Shown here one piece after another: positions 1 through 8,888 of a stretch of DNA of 64,000 nt. Every line of letters starts with the position of its first letter. Position 1 is the first letter of the stretch. The notes below the pieces were generated by a model, which did no database searches, was not told the DNA's origin, and saw nothing but the letters and a program-made list of their open reading frames with translations. Made by a program: the position numbers and the translations under genes. The stretch is from Noviherbaspirillum massiliense JC206 (GTDB taxonomy: Bacteria > Pseudomonadota > Gammaproteobacteria > Burkholderiales > Burkholderiaceae_D), in contig NZ_HE978635.1 of NCBI RefSeq assembly GCF_000312045.1, positions 250,674 through 314,673 on the forward strand, given 5' to 3'.

Positions 1-20
1 GCCGATTCCCCGAATGTGGA

Positions 21-100
21 TTCCACAAGTCTGAAAGGGAAAGAAAGTAGGGTGCGCCATGCGCACCGGAAATGCATGGCGTGCATGCCGCACCCTACTT
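21..100. repeat. Dispersed palindromic repeat, copy 1
   Basis: The arm AAGTAGGGTGCG at 45-56 is matched by its exact reverse complement CGCACCCTACTT at 89-100. A nested shorter hairpin, GGTGCGC-CAT-GCGCACC, lies at 51-67. The element including its TTCCACAAG(T/C)CTGAA lead-in recurs at 35724-35800, so it is a mobile or dispersed intergenic repeat rather than a unique terminator. No coding frame crosses it convincingly. Confidence 0.7.
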
Positions 101-290
101 CCCCAAGGCGTATTGAACTGCGTTCCGGGTGACGTCATGCCGGCAAAAAAGAGCGCGAAGAGGGCGCTATTTTCTGCCCTGTGTTTTTCATCAAATCATG
201 AACTGCGCATGAAGAAATTGTCATGCATGTCTTTTACGAACGCATGCAGCAGGCCTGAGCGGTGCAAGACAAATCGACCGTGGAGAAAGC
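101..290. other. Non-coding stretch left of the copper locus
   Basis: Short open frames here are mutually overlapping and have no ribosome site or family resemblance. I see no RNA gene. With the repeat to its left, this forms the left edge of the window before the copper genes. Confidence 0.5.
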
Positions 291-488
291 ATGACGAGCA
301 CTTCCAGGACGCTCCTGGTTCTCACCCTGATGCATGCAGTCCTTTCGGTTCTCCAGGCGCGGAGAGGGCGAGCGCAGCAACCATGCGCGATGGACATGAT
401 CCGATGTCCTCCACGGCGGACCGGCTGCGCGCTGCTTCCGAACTGCTCTAGTCCACGCAATGCTACCCGTGATCGGAAAAGTCCTTGA
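291..488 (+). CDS. Weak candidate: small secreted protein
   Basis: An ATG preceded by GGAGA opens a 65-codon frame whose first 20 residues are hydrophobic (LLVLTLMHAVLSVL), like a signal peptide. A CAMDM patch of metal-binding character follows, then an Arg/Pro-rich tail unlike a folded protein. It sits just before the CopZ-like gene, and its 3' end overlaps that gene's promoter. It could be a small copper-responsive exported peptide, a frameshifted remnant of one, or chance. I recognise no family. Confidence 0.25.
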   Translation: MTSTSRTLLVLTLMHAVLSVLQARRGRAQQPCAMDMIRCPPRRTGCALLPNCSSPRNATRDRKSP

Positions 489-515
489 CCTTCCCACCAA
501 TGGAAGGTCTACAGT
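485..515 (+). promoter_or_regulatory. MerR/CueR-type copper promoter of the CopZ-like gene
   Basis: A TTGACC -35 hexamer (485-490) and a TACAGT -10 (510-515) are separated by 19 bp, the overlong spacer typical of MerR-family activators. The spacer carries the dyad ACCTTCC-N7-GGAAGGT (488-494/502-508), which closely matches known CueR operators. Expression of the downstream chaperone is therefore probably induced by Cu(I) or a similar metal. No cueR gene is visible in the window. Confidence 0.8.
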
Positions 516-545
516 GAAAGTACATCAATCATCGGAGGTACCGCA

Positions 546-752
546 ATGTATGTTCTTCAGGTAGAACGGATGAAGTGCGGAGGCTGTGCCGGCCGTGTCA
601 CCAAAGCCGTGCAAGCCATCGACAATGCCGCCAAGGTGGACGTGGACCTGGCGAACAAGTCGGTTCGCGTCGACTCGCAAGCGAATGTCGAGGCAATCGT
701 GTCCGCCATCGCCACGACGGGCTATCCAGCAACGGTGAAAGTTCCGGCATGA
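546..752 (+). CDS. CopZ-like heavy-metal-associated chaperone
   Basis: This is a 68-residue single HMA domain with the metal-binding motif M9-K-C11-G-G-C14 and the beta-alpha-beta-beta-alpha-beta length typical of CopZ/Atx1 chaperones. Such proteins carry Cu(I) in the cytoplasm to P1B ATPases or metal sensors. The ATG follows CGGAGGT by seven bases. A CueR-like promoter lies directly upstream, so copper induction is expected. The likely client is the P1B ATPase at 11426-13798. Confidence 0.85.
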   Translation: MYVLQVERMKCGGCAGRVTKAVQAIDNAAKVDVDLANKSVRVDSQANVEAIVSAIATTGYPATVKVPA

Positions 753-946
753 GGGCAAGCCGGCGGGGCGGTTCACCGCTCCGCAGGCATACTTGCAGGC
801 CGGCTTGATAGGCGAAATGCAATTGCTACTCTGCAAGGCGCCATCCCTCGCATCGGGAGCGCCTGCCAGATCCAGTCATGGCTGTCTGGCCCTGTCCACT
901 CCAAACAAGGAATGGCTCCCAGAATCAACGTAAAGAAGGAAACGAC

Positions 947-1390
947 ATGAAACGGCGCATCTTTTTGCAGGCCATCGTTGCCAGCACTATCGGCTTGAGC
1001 GTTGTGGCGAGTGCTGCGAATCCCGTCATTGAGGTCTACAAGAGTGCCTCCTGCGGCTGCTGTGAAGGCTGGGTAAAGCATCTGCGCGAAGCGGGTTTCA
1101 CCGTCAATGCACATGACGTTGCGAATCCCTCGGACTACCGGGAAAAGGCCGGCCTGCCGAATGAACTTGGTTCTTGCCACACCGCGATGGTTCAAAACTA
1201 TGCGATAGAAGGGCATGTGCCGGCAGCGGAAATCAAACGCCTGCTGGCAGAAAAGCCCAAGGCGAAAGGCTTGGCAGTCCCGTCCATGCCAATGGGTTCG
1301 CCCGGAATGGAAGGCGCCCGGAAGGACGCTTACGATGTTTTCCTGGTACGCGCGGATGGCCGCTATACCGTCTATAAGCATTACAACTGA
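947..1390 (+). CDS. DUF411 metal-binding protein, copy A
   Basis: A 147-residue exported protein whose N-terminus KRRIFLQ resembles a Tat signal, followed by a hydrophobic stretch and an Ala-rich cleavage region near residue 23. The DUF411 signature C36-G-C38-C39 and the GSC77H patch are probable metal ligands. DUF411 proteins are repeatedly found beside copper, silver and other metal efflux genes, but their biochemical role is unsettled. I chose the ATG after AAGGAAACGAC; frames further upstream lack a signal peptide. A close paralogue lies at 9711-10154. Confidence 0.85.
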   Translation: MKRRIFLQAIVASTIGLSVVASAANPVIEVYKSASCGCCEGWVKHLREAGFTVNAHDVANPSDYREKAGLPNELGSCHTAMVQNYAIEGHVPAAEIKRLLAEKPKAKGLAVPSMPMGSPGMEGARKDAYDVFLVRADGRYTVYKHYN

Positions 1391-1517
1391 TTGAACGAGG
1401 GCCAGGCCGGGATGGCATGAAAATGCGAGCAGCGGCAAGACTGGCATGCACATTGCAATGCCGGCCGCAGCCATCCCCCGGTTAAACGCGTGAAGTACGT
1501 GTCTTGAGCAACTGCCC

Positions 1518-2702
1518 TTACCCGGCGCTTCTGCCGACTATCAGAACGGCTGCAACGGCGCTGAAGACCGCTCCGGCATAAAAGGTGGTCGATGCGCCCC
1601 AATGTTCCCAGAGTCCGCCGGCGATCGTACTGGCGAGCAGCATCGCAATCCCGCTGGCCAGGTTGAAGAAGCCGAACGCAGTGCCCCTCAAGGCGACAGG
1701 CGCCGTTTGCGCAACCATTACGGCAAGCAGCCCTTGCGTCATCCCCATATGCAGCCCCCACAGGCCGACCCTAAGGAGCACAGGAATCCAGTGACTGCTT
1801 TGCGCCAGCACGATGTCCGCCATGATCAGCAAGCCAAGTCCGATAAGGAGCAGGATTTTGTGGCTCATCGAGTCGGCCAGTTTCCCGAACGGGTAGGCAG
1901 ACAGCATATACACGATGTTCATCGCCACCATGACGAGCGGTATCAGGGCTTGCTGCATGCCGCCTTGCATGGCCCTCAGTACCAGAAAGGCTTCGCTGAA
2001 CCTGGCCAAAGTGAAGAAGGCGCCGATTGCGACAATCCACCAATAGGCGGCAGTGAGCTGCTCGAGGATATCGGACTGTATAGGATTGACCCGCCTTGAC
2101 GCAGGTCCGCGCTCCGGCTCCTTCACGCCAGCCGCCAGCAACAGCACGGCCAGCCCCGCGGGAATGACGGCAATCCAGAAGATGCGGCGAAAGTCGTTGG
2201 CCCACAAAAGCATCAGTCCTGCGCCGACCAGGGGGCCAAGAAACGCACCCGCGGTGTCCAGCGACTGGCGCAAGCCGAATGCCGCGCCTCGATATTCGGG
2301 AGGCGTGATATCCGCGACCAGGGCGTCGCGGGGAGCGCCGCGGATGCCTTTCCCGATGCGGTCGAACACCCGTGCCGTCAGGACCACATTCGCCGATGTG
2401 GCGATCGCGAAGAACGGCTTGCTCAGCGCGCCAAGTGCATAGCCCGCGACCGCAAGCCATTTCCGCTGGCCCAGGTAGTCGCTGAGGACACCGGAAAAGA
2501 CCTTCACGATCAGCGCCGTGGCCTCCGCCAGCCCCTCGATGAATCCCACCGTGGCGACACTTGCTCCCAGCCCGGAGACGAGAAACATGGGAAGCAGGCT
2601 GTGGATCATTTCCGAGGAAATATCCATGAGCATGCTCACGCAACCGAGAACCCAGACCGACGCGGGAATCTGCCGCAATGTCGCAAATCGTTCTTCTGCC
2701 AT
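1518..2702 (-). CDS. MFS transporter
   Basis: A 394-residue protein with about 12 hydrophobic segments. The cytoplasmic loop between TM2 and TM3 reads GVLSDYLGQRKW, a form of the MFS signature GxLaDrxGrk, and the region RVFDRIGKGIRGAPRDAL follows TM4. These resemble the uncharacterised MFS permeases often annotated with drug or metabolite efflux. The substrate cannot be told from sequence. It starts 28 bases after the DedA-PAP2 gene on the same strand, so the two probably form a two-gene transcription unit. Confidence 0.8.
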   Translation of the reverse strand: MAEERFATLRQIPASVWVLGCVSMLMDISSEMIHSLLPMFLVSGLGASVATVGFIEGLAEATALIVKVFSGVLSDYLGQRKWLAVAGYALGALSKPFFAIATSANVVLTARVFDRIGKGIRGAPRDALVADITPPEYRGAAFGLRQSLDTAGAFLGPLVGAGLMLLWANDFRRIFWIAVIPAGLAVLLLAAGVKEPERGPASRRVNPIQSDILEQLTAAYWWIVAIGAFFTLARFSEAFLVLRAMQGGMQQALIPLVMVAMNIVYMLSAYPFGKLADSMSHKILLLIGLGLLIMADIVLAQSSHWIPVLLRVGLWGLHMGMTQGLLAVMVAQTAPVALRGTAFGFFNLASGIAMLLASTIAGGLWEHWGASTTFYAGAVFSAVAAVLIVGRSAG

Positions 2703-2730
2703 GGACTTCCCGCCTTTTGCCGATATTCCG

Positions 2731-4116
2731 TTATTGGGATTGAAGGGCCTTGGTAGCGGCCCGGTACTTCCAGTATGTGTGTACGCCGACCAGACAGAGC
2801 GCGAGCCAGGCGACTGCCTCCGCCATGCCGGCGAGGACGTCGCTCAGATAATGCACGCCCAGGTACATGCGACTGAGCGACACGAGTGCGACCAGCGCAA
2901 AGGTGGACAGGACAATCGCCACCCGCCACCGCCATGAGCTTGTCTGCGATACCAGGTACGCTGCCAGCAGGCCGAAAAAGAGAGTGCTGCCCGAAGCATG
3001 GCCGCTGGGGAAACTGTACGAGTTGAGCGTGAGGATCGGATGTTCAAAGCTTGGGCGGGCGCGCTGAAAGGCATACTTCATCAGCACATTCAACAGTGCG
3101 CCACTGGGAACCGTGACCAGCAGGCACGTGAACCAGTACCAGCTTCGTTTCCAGATGAAGTACAAGGTCGCAACCAGAAGGTATATGGGAATGGCGACCG
3201 GTCCGTTGAGATGACTGACTGCCAGCATGAATTGGGTTACCGACGGCGTTGCCCGCTCGTGAAACCAGTTCGTCACCTGTACATCCACGATGGTGAGCGG
3301 GTCGCCGGTCAGCATATCCTCGGCGATACCGCCAAAGAGCCAGCTTGCGCCAACCAGGACCAGCGCACCCAGGGTCAGATGCAAGCCGAGGTAGCCGCTC
3401 GGTGACAGGCGCGCCCGGACAAATGCGATTTGTGGCGCATACCGCTGGCGATACCGGACCACGCGGGGCTGTGTCAGGAGCCGATACCACCTCTGCCGCA
3501 ACTCCTGTTCGTTGCGTGTCGCCACCCGGTAAAGCCAGACAAGGCAGAAGCCAAAGAGAGCGATGCCGCCAACGATGGCACTTGCCTCGCCGATCCAGTG
3601 TTGAGCGAAGCGCCAGCTCTCGCCCAGGAAGTAGCCGAGCAACACGGTGGCCGACGACCACAGTACGCCGCCCAGCGCGTTATAGGCCAGGAAGATCCGG
3701 TAATTCATGCGTGTCGAGCCGGCGAGGAAAGGGACGATCGCGCGCGCGAAGCCGACAAAGCGGCCAAGAAGGACCGACTTGCCGCCATGGCGCTTGAAGA
3801 AGGCATCCGCCTTGTCGATCCGTGCTTGGTTCAGGCCGAAACGACTGCCGTAGCGGAGCAAGGCTGGCCGGCCAAAGTGCCGCCCCATTTCATATCCGAT
3901 GCTGTCCCCGATCACCGCGCCGACTGCCACCGCCCAGATGGCAAGGTCCAGGTCCAGGACGCCCTGTGAAGCGAGAAAGCCGGTCACCAATACCAGGCTT
4001 TCTCCCGGTACCAGGAGGCCCAGGAAGGCCGCCGACTCGAGCGCAGCGCCGGCAAAGATGATCAGATACCCGAAGTACCCGATACGGCTGATGAGGTTGA
4101 TGAGGTAATCAAGCAT
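2731..4116 (-). CDS. DedA / PAP2 phosphatase fusion membrane protein
   Basis: A 461-residue two-domain membrane protein. Residues 1-200 form a DedA (SNARE-associated/VTT) domain with the motif EsaaFLGLLVPGE and GRFVGFARAIVPFLAG. Residues about 240-450 form a PAP2 lipid phosphatase with all three catalytic motifs: K347-x6-RP355, PSGH at 370-373, and S415-R416-x5-H422-x3-D426. Related fusions are thought to act on undecaprenyl or other polyprenyl phosphates and in lipid recycling at the inner membrane. The gene precedes the MFS transporter. Confidence 0.9.
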   Translation of the reverse strand: MLDYLINLISRIGYFGYLIIFAGAALESAAFLGLLVPGESLVLVTGFLASQGVLDLDLAIWAVAVGAVIGDSIGYEMGRHFGRPALLRYGSRFGLNQARIDKADAFFKRHGGKSVLLGRFVGFARAIVPFLAGSTRMNYRIFLAYNALGGVLWSSATVLLGYFLGESWRFAQHWIGEASAIVGGIALFGFCLVWLYRVATRNEQELRQRWYRLLTQPRVVRYRQRYAPQIAFVRARLSPSGYLGLHLTLGALVLVGASWLFGGIAEDMLTGDPLTIVDVQVTNWFHERATPSVTQFMLAVSHLNGPVAIPIYLLVATLYFIWKRSWYWFTCLLVTVPSGALLNVLMKYAFQRARPSFEHPILTLNSYSFPSGHASGSTLFFGLLAAYLVSQTSSWRWRVAIVLSTFALVALVSLSRMYLGVHYLSDVLAGMAEAVAWLALCLVGVHTYWKYRAATKALQSQ

Positions 4117-4401
4117 GCAGAGTGACCCGCGGCCAAAACTTCAGGATGCCATGCCGCGGGTGCGAGCATAGCAATAACGAACGGGGTGATTGGCATCGAT
4201 GTGCCGGCTCAGTTTCCCGCGCACCCAGCTGTACCGGTTCCATCAGGGTTCAAATTAGTGCCCATAAAACATAAAAAGCCTGCCTGGCATGGCGCGATGC
4301 GGCAGGCGGCGCGGCAGGGCATGGGAGCAATTCCTTGGACCTTGCAGGGGCGCTCCGCTGTTTCTTTTCATTTTCAGCATTTCCCTTGTTGTTTTCATTA
4401 T

Positions 4402-4421
4402 GTGTAGTAGAGTTATCTACA
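4402..4421 (+). promoter_or_regulatory. Candidate chrB operator palindrome
   Basis: GTAGA-GTTA-TCTAC (4407-4420) is a perfect 5-bp dyad abutting the chosen chrB start codon, in an AT-rich stretch that should hold the promoter. No Shine-Dalgarno sequence precedes the ATG, so a short-leader or leaderless transcript is possible. ChrB proteins are reported chromate-responsive repressors of their own operons; this site is the obvious binding candidate, by inference. Confidence 0.4.
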
Positions 4422-5383
4422 TGAGTGTAAATACAACAACATGGCTGCTGCTGGTCGCGACATTGCCTACAGCCAGCACCACGGCGCGAATGCGGCTATG
4501 GCGCGGGATCAAAGCGTTGGGATGCGCGACCTTGCGCGACGGCGTCTATCTGCTTCCAGAAGGAAACGAGCGTGCCGTGGCACTCGCCGAACTCGCCAGT
4601 CAAACCAATGCTGAAGGCGGCCAGGCGTGGCTGATGAATCTCAGTACGAGGTCTGCCGACGACGAGGCGGCCTTCCATGCCCTGTTTAACCGGGCAGAAG
4701 ACTATGCCGAACTTGCCGCCCGCCTTGCCCAGGCCAGAAAGGCTTTGGCAGCGCAAGGACGTGCGGAGATCGCCAGGACCGTGAAGCGGCTTCGCAGGGA
4801 GCTTGAGGCCATTCAGCGCATCGATTTCTTTCCTAACGACGCATCGCTTGCCGCACAGGCAGCCTGGGCTGATTTCCAGGAGATCGCCGACACGTTTCTG
4901 TCTCCGGATGAACCGCATGCCGAGATGCGGCCCATTCCACGCCTGGATCGGGCCCGCTACCAGGGGCGTACCTGGGCGACACGGCGGCACCTCTGGGTCG
5001 ACCGGGTGGCGAGTGCATGGCTGATCAAGCGTTTCATCGACCGCGAGGCGAGGTTTCTCTGGCTCGACAGCCCGGCCCATTGCCCGCCGGACGCGCTGGG
5101 CTTCGACTTTGACGACGCGGCATTCACCCATGTCGGGGACAAGGTCACGTTCGAAGTGCTGCTCGAAAGCTTCGGCCTGGAGAACGACCGTGGCTTGTCG
5201 CAAATCGCGTCGCTCGTACATTTTCTCGATGTCGGCGGGACTGCTCATCCCGAAGCCACCGGGTTCGAAGCCATTCTGTCTGGCGCGCGGGAACGCCTGC
5301 GCGACGACGATGACCTGCTCAGGGAGTTCAGCCATGTGCTCGATTCGCTTCACCGCCATTACAGCAAGGAGACGACAACATGA
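4421..5383 (+). CDS. chrB: ChrB chromate resistance regulator
   Basis: A 320-residue protein with the ChrB N-terminal domain (TTWLLLVATLPT... RDGVYLLPEG) and the C-terminal domain RRHLWVDRVASAWLIKRFIDREARF with HVGDKVTFE. ChrB senses chromate and controls chrA. I started at the ATG giving MSVNTTTW, because this matches the usual family N-terminus; the frame runs 44 codons further upstream without family resemblance. Its stop overlaps the chrA start (ATGA), so the two are translationally coupled. Confidence 0.9.
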   Translation: MSVNTTTWLLLVATLPTASTTARMRLWRGIKALGCATLRDGVYLLPEGNERAVALAELASQTNAEGGQAWLMNLSTRSADDEAAFHALFNRAEDYAELAARLAQARKALAAQGRAEIARTVKRLRRELEAIQRIDFFPNDASLAAQAAWADFQEIADTFLSPDEPHAEMRPIPRLDRARYQGRTWATRRHLWVDRVASAWLIKRFIDREARFLWLDSPAHCPPDALGFDFDDAAFTHVGDKVTFEVLLESFGLENDRGLSQIASLVHFLDVGGTAHPEATGFEAILSGARERLRDDDDLLREFSHVLDSLHRHYSKETTT

Positions 5384-6552
5384 CTGATGTTCACCAGGCT
5401 CCGCGGTACACCCTCTGGCAGATGGTGCTGTACATGCTGCGCCTCGGTGCGCTGGGTTTTGGCGGCCCGGTCGCGCTGGTGGGCTACATGCATCGCGACC
5501 TTGTGGAAGACAGGAAGTGGATTACCGACAGCGACTACAAGGAAGGTCTGGCTCTCGCGCAAATGGCGCCCGGCCCCCTGGCGGCCCAGCTCGGCATCTA
5601 TCTCGGCTTCGTCCACTACCGTATTCTCGGCGGGACGCTCGCCGGCCTCGCCTTCGTCCTCCCCTCATTCCTCATGGTAGTGGCGCTCGGCTGGGCGTAT
5701 GCCCGGTTCGGCGGCCTGTCCTGGATGCAAGCGGTGTTTTACGGCGTCGGTGCAGCCGTGATCGGCATTATCGCGATCAGCGCGAAAAAGCTGACACAGA
5801 AAAGCATCGGCAAGGACAAGCTGCTTTGGGCGATTTACCTGTTGCTGCTGGTCGTCACGGTGGTGACCGAGTCGGAAGTAGCCTGGCTTTTCATCGCGTC
5901 CGGCGTCGTCGTCTGGTTGCTGCGCGCTCCGCCGAAATGGCTGACACGCAGCAGCGTCCATGGCGCCGCGCTTGCTCAAATGCCGTTCGCGGGTGCGTGG
6001 TTCGGGACAGCCGATGCCTCGCTGCTGACGCAAATCGGGCTGTTCTTCGGCAAGGCCGGTGCCTTCGTGTTCGGTTCCGGCCTGGCCATTGTGCCGTTCC
6101 TGTATAGCGGAGTGGTGCAGGAGCACCACTGGCTCAATGAAAAGCAGTTTGTCGATGCCGTGGCGGTCGCCATGATTACGCCCGGACCAGTGGTGATCAC
6201 GGTCGGATTCATCGGCTACCTGATTGCCGGCCTGGCAGGGGCGACCGTCGCAGCGCTCGCCACATTCATCCCCTGCTACCTGTTCACCATCATCCCGGCA
6301 CCGTACTTCAAGAAATACGGCAAGTTGCCCGGGGTGGTTGCGTTTGTGGACGGCATCACTGCAGCGGCCATCGGTGCCATTACCGGCTCCGTGATAGTGC
6401 TGGCGCGGCGTTCCATCGTCGATATTCCGACAGCTGTCATCGCCATCGTCGTGGCGGCTTTGCTCTGGCGATTCAAAAAACTCCAGGAACCCGTGGTCAT
6501 CATCGCGGCCGCAGTTGCCGGCTTGATTTTGTATCCGCTTATGCACAACTGA
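5380..6552 (+). CDS. chrA: ChrA chromate efflux transporter
   Basis: A 390-residue inner-membrane protein of the CHR family, long form with two homologous halves. The N-half motif LGALGFGGPVALVGYMHRDLVE and the EGLALAQMAPGPLAAQLGIYLG patch are diagnostic. The second half repeats them as GKAGAFVFGSGLAIVPFL and DAVAVAMITPGPVVITVGFIGY. It exports chromate from the cytoplasm. Its start codon overlaps the chrB stop. A third chr gene and a beta-propeller gene follow on the same strand. Confidence 0.95.
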   Translation: MTDVHQAPRYTLWQMVLYMLRLGALGFGGPVALVGYMHRDLVEDRKWITDSDYKEGLALAQMAPGPLAAQLGIYLGFVHYRILGGTLAGLAFVLPSFLMVVALGWAYARFGGLSWMQAVFYGVGAAVIGIIAISAKKLTQKSIGKDKLLWAIYLLLLVVTVVTESEVAWLFIASGVVVWLLRAPPKWLTRSSVHGAALAQMPFAGAWFGTADASLLTQIGLFFGKAGAFVFGSGLAIVPFLYSGVVQEHHWLNEKQFVDAVAVAMITPGPVVITVGFIGYLIAGLAGATVAALATFIPCYLFTIIPAPYFKKYGKLPGVVAFVDGITAAAIGAITGSVIVLARRSIVDIPTAVIAIVVAALLWRFKKLQEPVVIIAAAVAGLILYPLMHN

Positions 6553-6678
6553 CATACCACCATACAGCCCATTTAGAAGCCCGGTTGATGTTTCTGGATG
6601 ACTGGCGGCGCGGCTAGACGCGGGACAGGCCAAGTCCGCACAAGCAACGATCGAGTTCACTTTCCTGGAGGTGTCGTC

Positions 6679-7134
6679 ATGAAATGGATTACCCGAGAGC
6701 GCCCGAAAATCGACCGCATTGCCTGTCCCTGGCTCATCGCCCGCTTCATCGACAAGGAACCCGAGTTCCTGTATGTCCCTGCGAAGGAGGTGCTGGCCGT
6801 TGCGGAAAAAGCCGGCGCCGTCCCCTACGACATCCCAGGCGTAGAGATGTCCCATGTCGGAGACCTCTGCAGCTTCGACGCCTTCCTGAACAAATACGAC
6901 CTGTCTGACCCGGCGCTGCAGCAGCTGGCCGAAATCGTGCGGGGCGCCGACACTTCCCGGCTGGACCTCACGCCGCAGTCGTCGGGCCTGTTTGCGCTTT
7001 CCCTTGGTCTGTCCGCCATCTGTTCGGATGACCAGGAAATGCTGCGGCACGGGATGGTCATGTATGACGCGCTGTATGCATGGTGCCGGCAGTGTCAGGC
7101 TGAGACGCACAATTGGCCACCGGAGATGCGATGA
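6679..7134 (+). CDS. ChrB C-terminal-domain protein
   Basis: A 151-residue protein collinear with the C-terminal half of ChrB: RPKIDRIACPWLIARFIDKEPEF aligns with the RRHLWVDRVASAWLIKRFID region of chrB, and MSHVGDLCSFDAFL aligns with THVGDKVTFEVLL. It lacks the N-terminal domain. Such stand-alone chromate-resistance proteins often lie beside chrA; a reductase or accessory role has been proposed but is not established. GGAGGTG precedes the ATG, 127 bases after chrA. Confidence 0.8.
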   Translation: MKWITRERPKIDRIACPWLIARFIDKEPEFLYVPAKEVLAVAEKAGAVPYDIPGVEMSHVGDLCSFDAFLNKYDLSDPALQQLAEIVRGADTSRLDLTPQSSGLFALSLGLSAICSDDQEMLRHGMVMYDALYAWCRQCQAETHNWPPEMR

Positions 7135-8150
7135 AATGGGCTGGCCGCTGTATTGCCGCGCTCGCCCTGGGATTGCTGAGTGCGACAGGCGGCATGGCCG
7201 AGGATCGGGCAGAAGCAGGCCGCCCGGCAAGCCCCATCCTGCGCCACGTGGCCGACTACCCGTTGCCCGGAAGGCCAACTCGCTGGGACTACATGAGCCT
7301 GGATAAGGACGCGGGACGCCTGTACATCGCGCATTTGGGCGACAGCAGTGTCGTCGCGATCGATACGCAGACGAAGGCGGTCCTTGCGTCGGTCCAGAAC
7401 ATTGGCCAGGTGCATGGCGTTCTGGCGGTTCCGGAGCTTGGCCGGGTCTATGCAAGCGCCACCAGGACACACGAGGTGGTTGCCCTGGATGCCAATACAT
7501 TAAAGGTGACCGCGCGCATTCCGGGCGGCAGGTATCCGGATGGTTTGGCCTATGCGCCGGAAGGCCACAAGCTCTATGTCTCTGATGAGACAGGAAAGAG
7601 TGAAACCGTCATCGACACGCAGACCAACAAGCGCATCGCCACCATTCCGCTCGGAGGCACGGTTGGCAACACCCAGTACGATTCCGTTTCGAAGCACATC
7701 TTCGCGAATGTGCAGGGGACGAACGAGCTGGCTGAAATCGACCCACAAAACGATACGGTGATACAGAGACTTCCTGTCCCGGGTGCAGAGGGAAACCATG
7801 GCCTGCTCATCGAGCCGGAGCTACGCCTTGCGTTTATCGCCTGCGAAGGAAACGACCGATTGCTGGTGATGGACCTGCGCAGCAAGCATGTCGTGGCGCA
7901 ATTCGCCGTCGGCAAGGCCCCGGACGTGCTGGCCTACGACACGAACCTCGGCCTCCTGTATGTGGCCGGCGAGGCAGGCACGGTGTCGGTGTTCAGGGTG
8001 ACCAGACAGGGAGTGATCAGGCTCGGGGACCAGCAGGTTGGCGCGAATGCGCACACCGTGGCAGTGGACCCGGCAACCCACGAAGTCTTTTTTCCCTTGA
8101 AAGAAGTCGGCGGCAGGCCTGTGCTTCGCGTCATGCGGCCATCCTTCTAG
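7131..8150 (+). CDS. Secreted YncE-type beta-propeller protein
   Basis: A 339-residue protein with a signal peptide (MKWAGRCIAALALGLLSATGGMA) and repeated blades of the YVTN/NHL kind, for example DAGRLYIAHLGDSSVVAIDTQT, GRVYASATRTHEVVALDANT and GHKLYVSDETGKSETVIDTQT. It should form a periplasmic propeller; the ligand is unknown. The start was chosen at 7131, whose ATGA overlaps the preceding stop. This places it in the chr operon as a possible periplasmic partner. Confidence 0.75.
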   Translation: MKWAGRCIAALALGLLSATGGMAEDRAEAGRPASPILRHVADYPLPGRPTRWDYMSLDKDAGRLYIAHLGDSSVVAIDTQTKAVLASVQNIGQVHGVLAVPELGRVYASATRTHEVVALDANTLKVTARIPGGRYPDGLAYAPEGHKLYVSDETGKSETVIDTQTNKRIATIPLGGTVGNTQYDSVSKHIFANVQGTNELAEIDPQNDTVIQRLPVPGAEGNHGLLIEPELRLAFIACEGNDRLLVMDLRSKHVVAQFAVGKAPDVLAYDTNLGLLYVAGEAGTVSVFRVTRQGVIRLGDQQVGANAHTVAVDPATHEVFFPLKEVGGRPVLRVMRPSF

Positions 8151-8243
8151 CACATGCTGAATGCAGCAAGTGCAATAGTACGATCATGCCGCGCTCGTCC
8201 CCGTCGCCTGCGCGGTGCACAAGCATCAGGCCATGTAGCCGTT

Positions 8244-8888
8244 TCATCGTGGGCGCTTGTCTGCTTCGAGCCAGATTTCCCCGGTCCTTCTTGTAATGCG
8301 CCCGTCCTGCTCAAGCCTGGTCAGGGCCCGATAAAGTGCTTCATGGGTGAGTCCGAGTTCTTCGGCAAATTGCTTCAAGGTGCCGTCTTGCTTCCAGCGC
8401 CCGGACGCCTCGCAGCGCAGGCACAAGGCCTGCAGCACGCGCTCCGGCGCAGACCGAATCTGGCGGACTTCCAATCGGGTGCGGAGGCCTTGAACGCGAT
8501 GCGCCAGTTCCGCGGCAAACTTCCACATTTCTTCCGGATCTGCCTTGAGCTGGCGGACGATTTCGCCCTTCGGATAGACCAGGACGGTACTGTCCTTCGT
8601 CGCCACGGCATTACAGTGGTAGCGCGGGGAGAACAGGGATGCCTCGGCGAACAGCTCACCCGGACCGACGGTATGCATCGGCACTTGAGCACCGTTTGGC
8701 GTCACGCGCAGAAGCCGCATCTGACCCGACATCAGCCGGAACACCGCGAAGGGTTGATCGCCTTGCCGAAACAAGGCAGTCCCGGCCCGGAGTGTACGCA
8801 TCTGCGGCGCTACACCGGCAAGCCGAGGCAAGGTGGCCTGGTCGCGAGGCAATGGAGGCGCCGGCTTCGGAGTCGATATTTTTTCCAT
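8244..8888 (-). CDS. Crp/Fnr-family transcription regulator
   Basis: A 214-residue protein with a cyclic-nucleotide-binding-like beta-roll (LRAGTALFRQGDQPFAVFRLMSGQMRLLR... GPGELFAEASLF) and a C-terminal winged helix (GTLKQFAEELGLTHEALYRALTRLEQDGRI). FNR-type N-terminal iron-sulfur cysteines are absent, so it is not a classic oxygen sensor. The effector is unknown. It is transcribed away from the His-rich protein gene, and a perfect palindrome covers its start codon, suggesting autoregulation. Confidence 0.85.
   Translation of the reverse strand: MEKISTPKPAPPLPRDQATLPRLAGVAPQMRTLRAGTALFRQGDQPFAVFRLMSGQMRLLRVTPNGAQVPMHTVGPGELFAEASLFSPRYHCNAVATKDSTVLVYPKGEIVRQLKADPEEMWKFAAELAHRVQGLRTRLEVRQIRSAPERVLQALCLRCEASGRWKQDGTLKQFAEELGLTHEALYRALTRLEQDGRITRRTGEIWLEADKRPR

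Noticed and set aside
5665-7500. 611-codon minus-strand frame across chrA
   Set aside because: Low-complexity Arg/Asp/His composition and antisense to three recognised genes.
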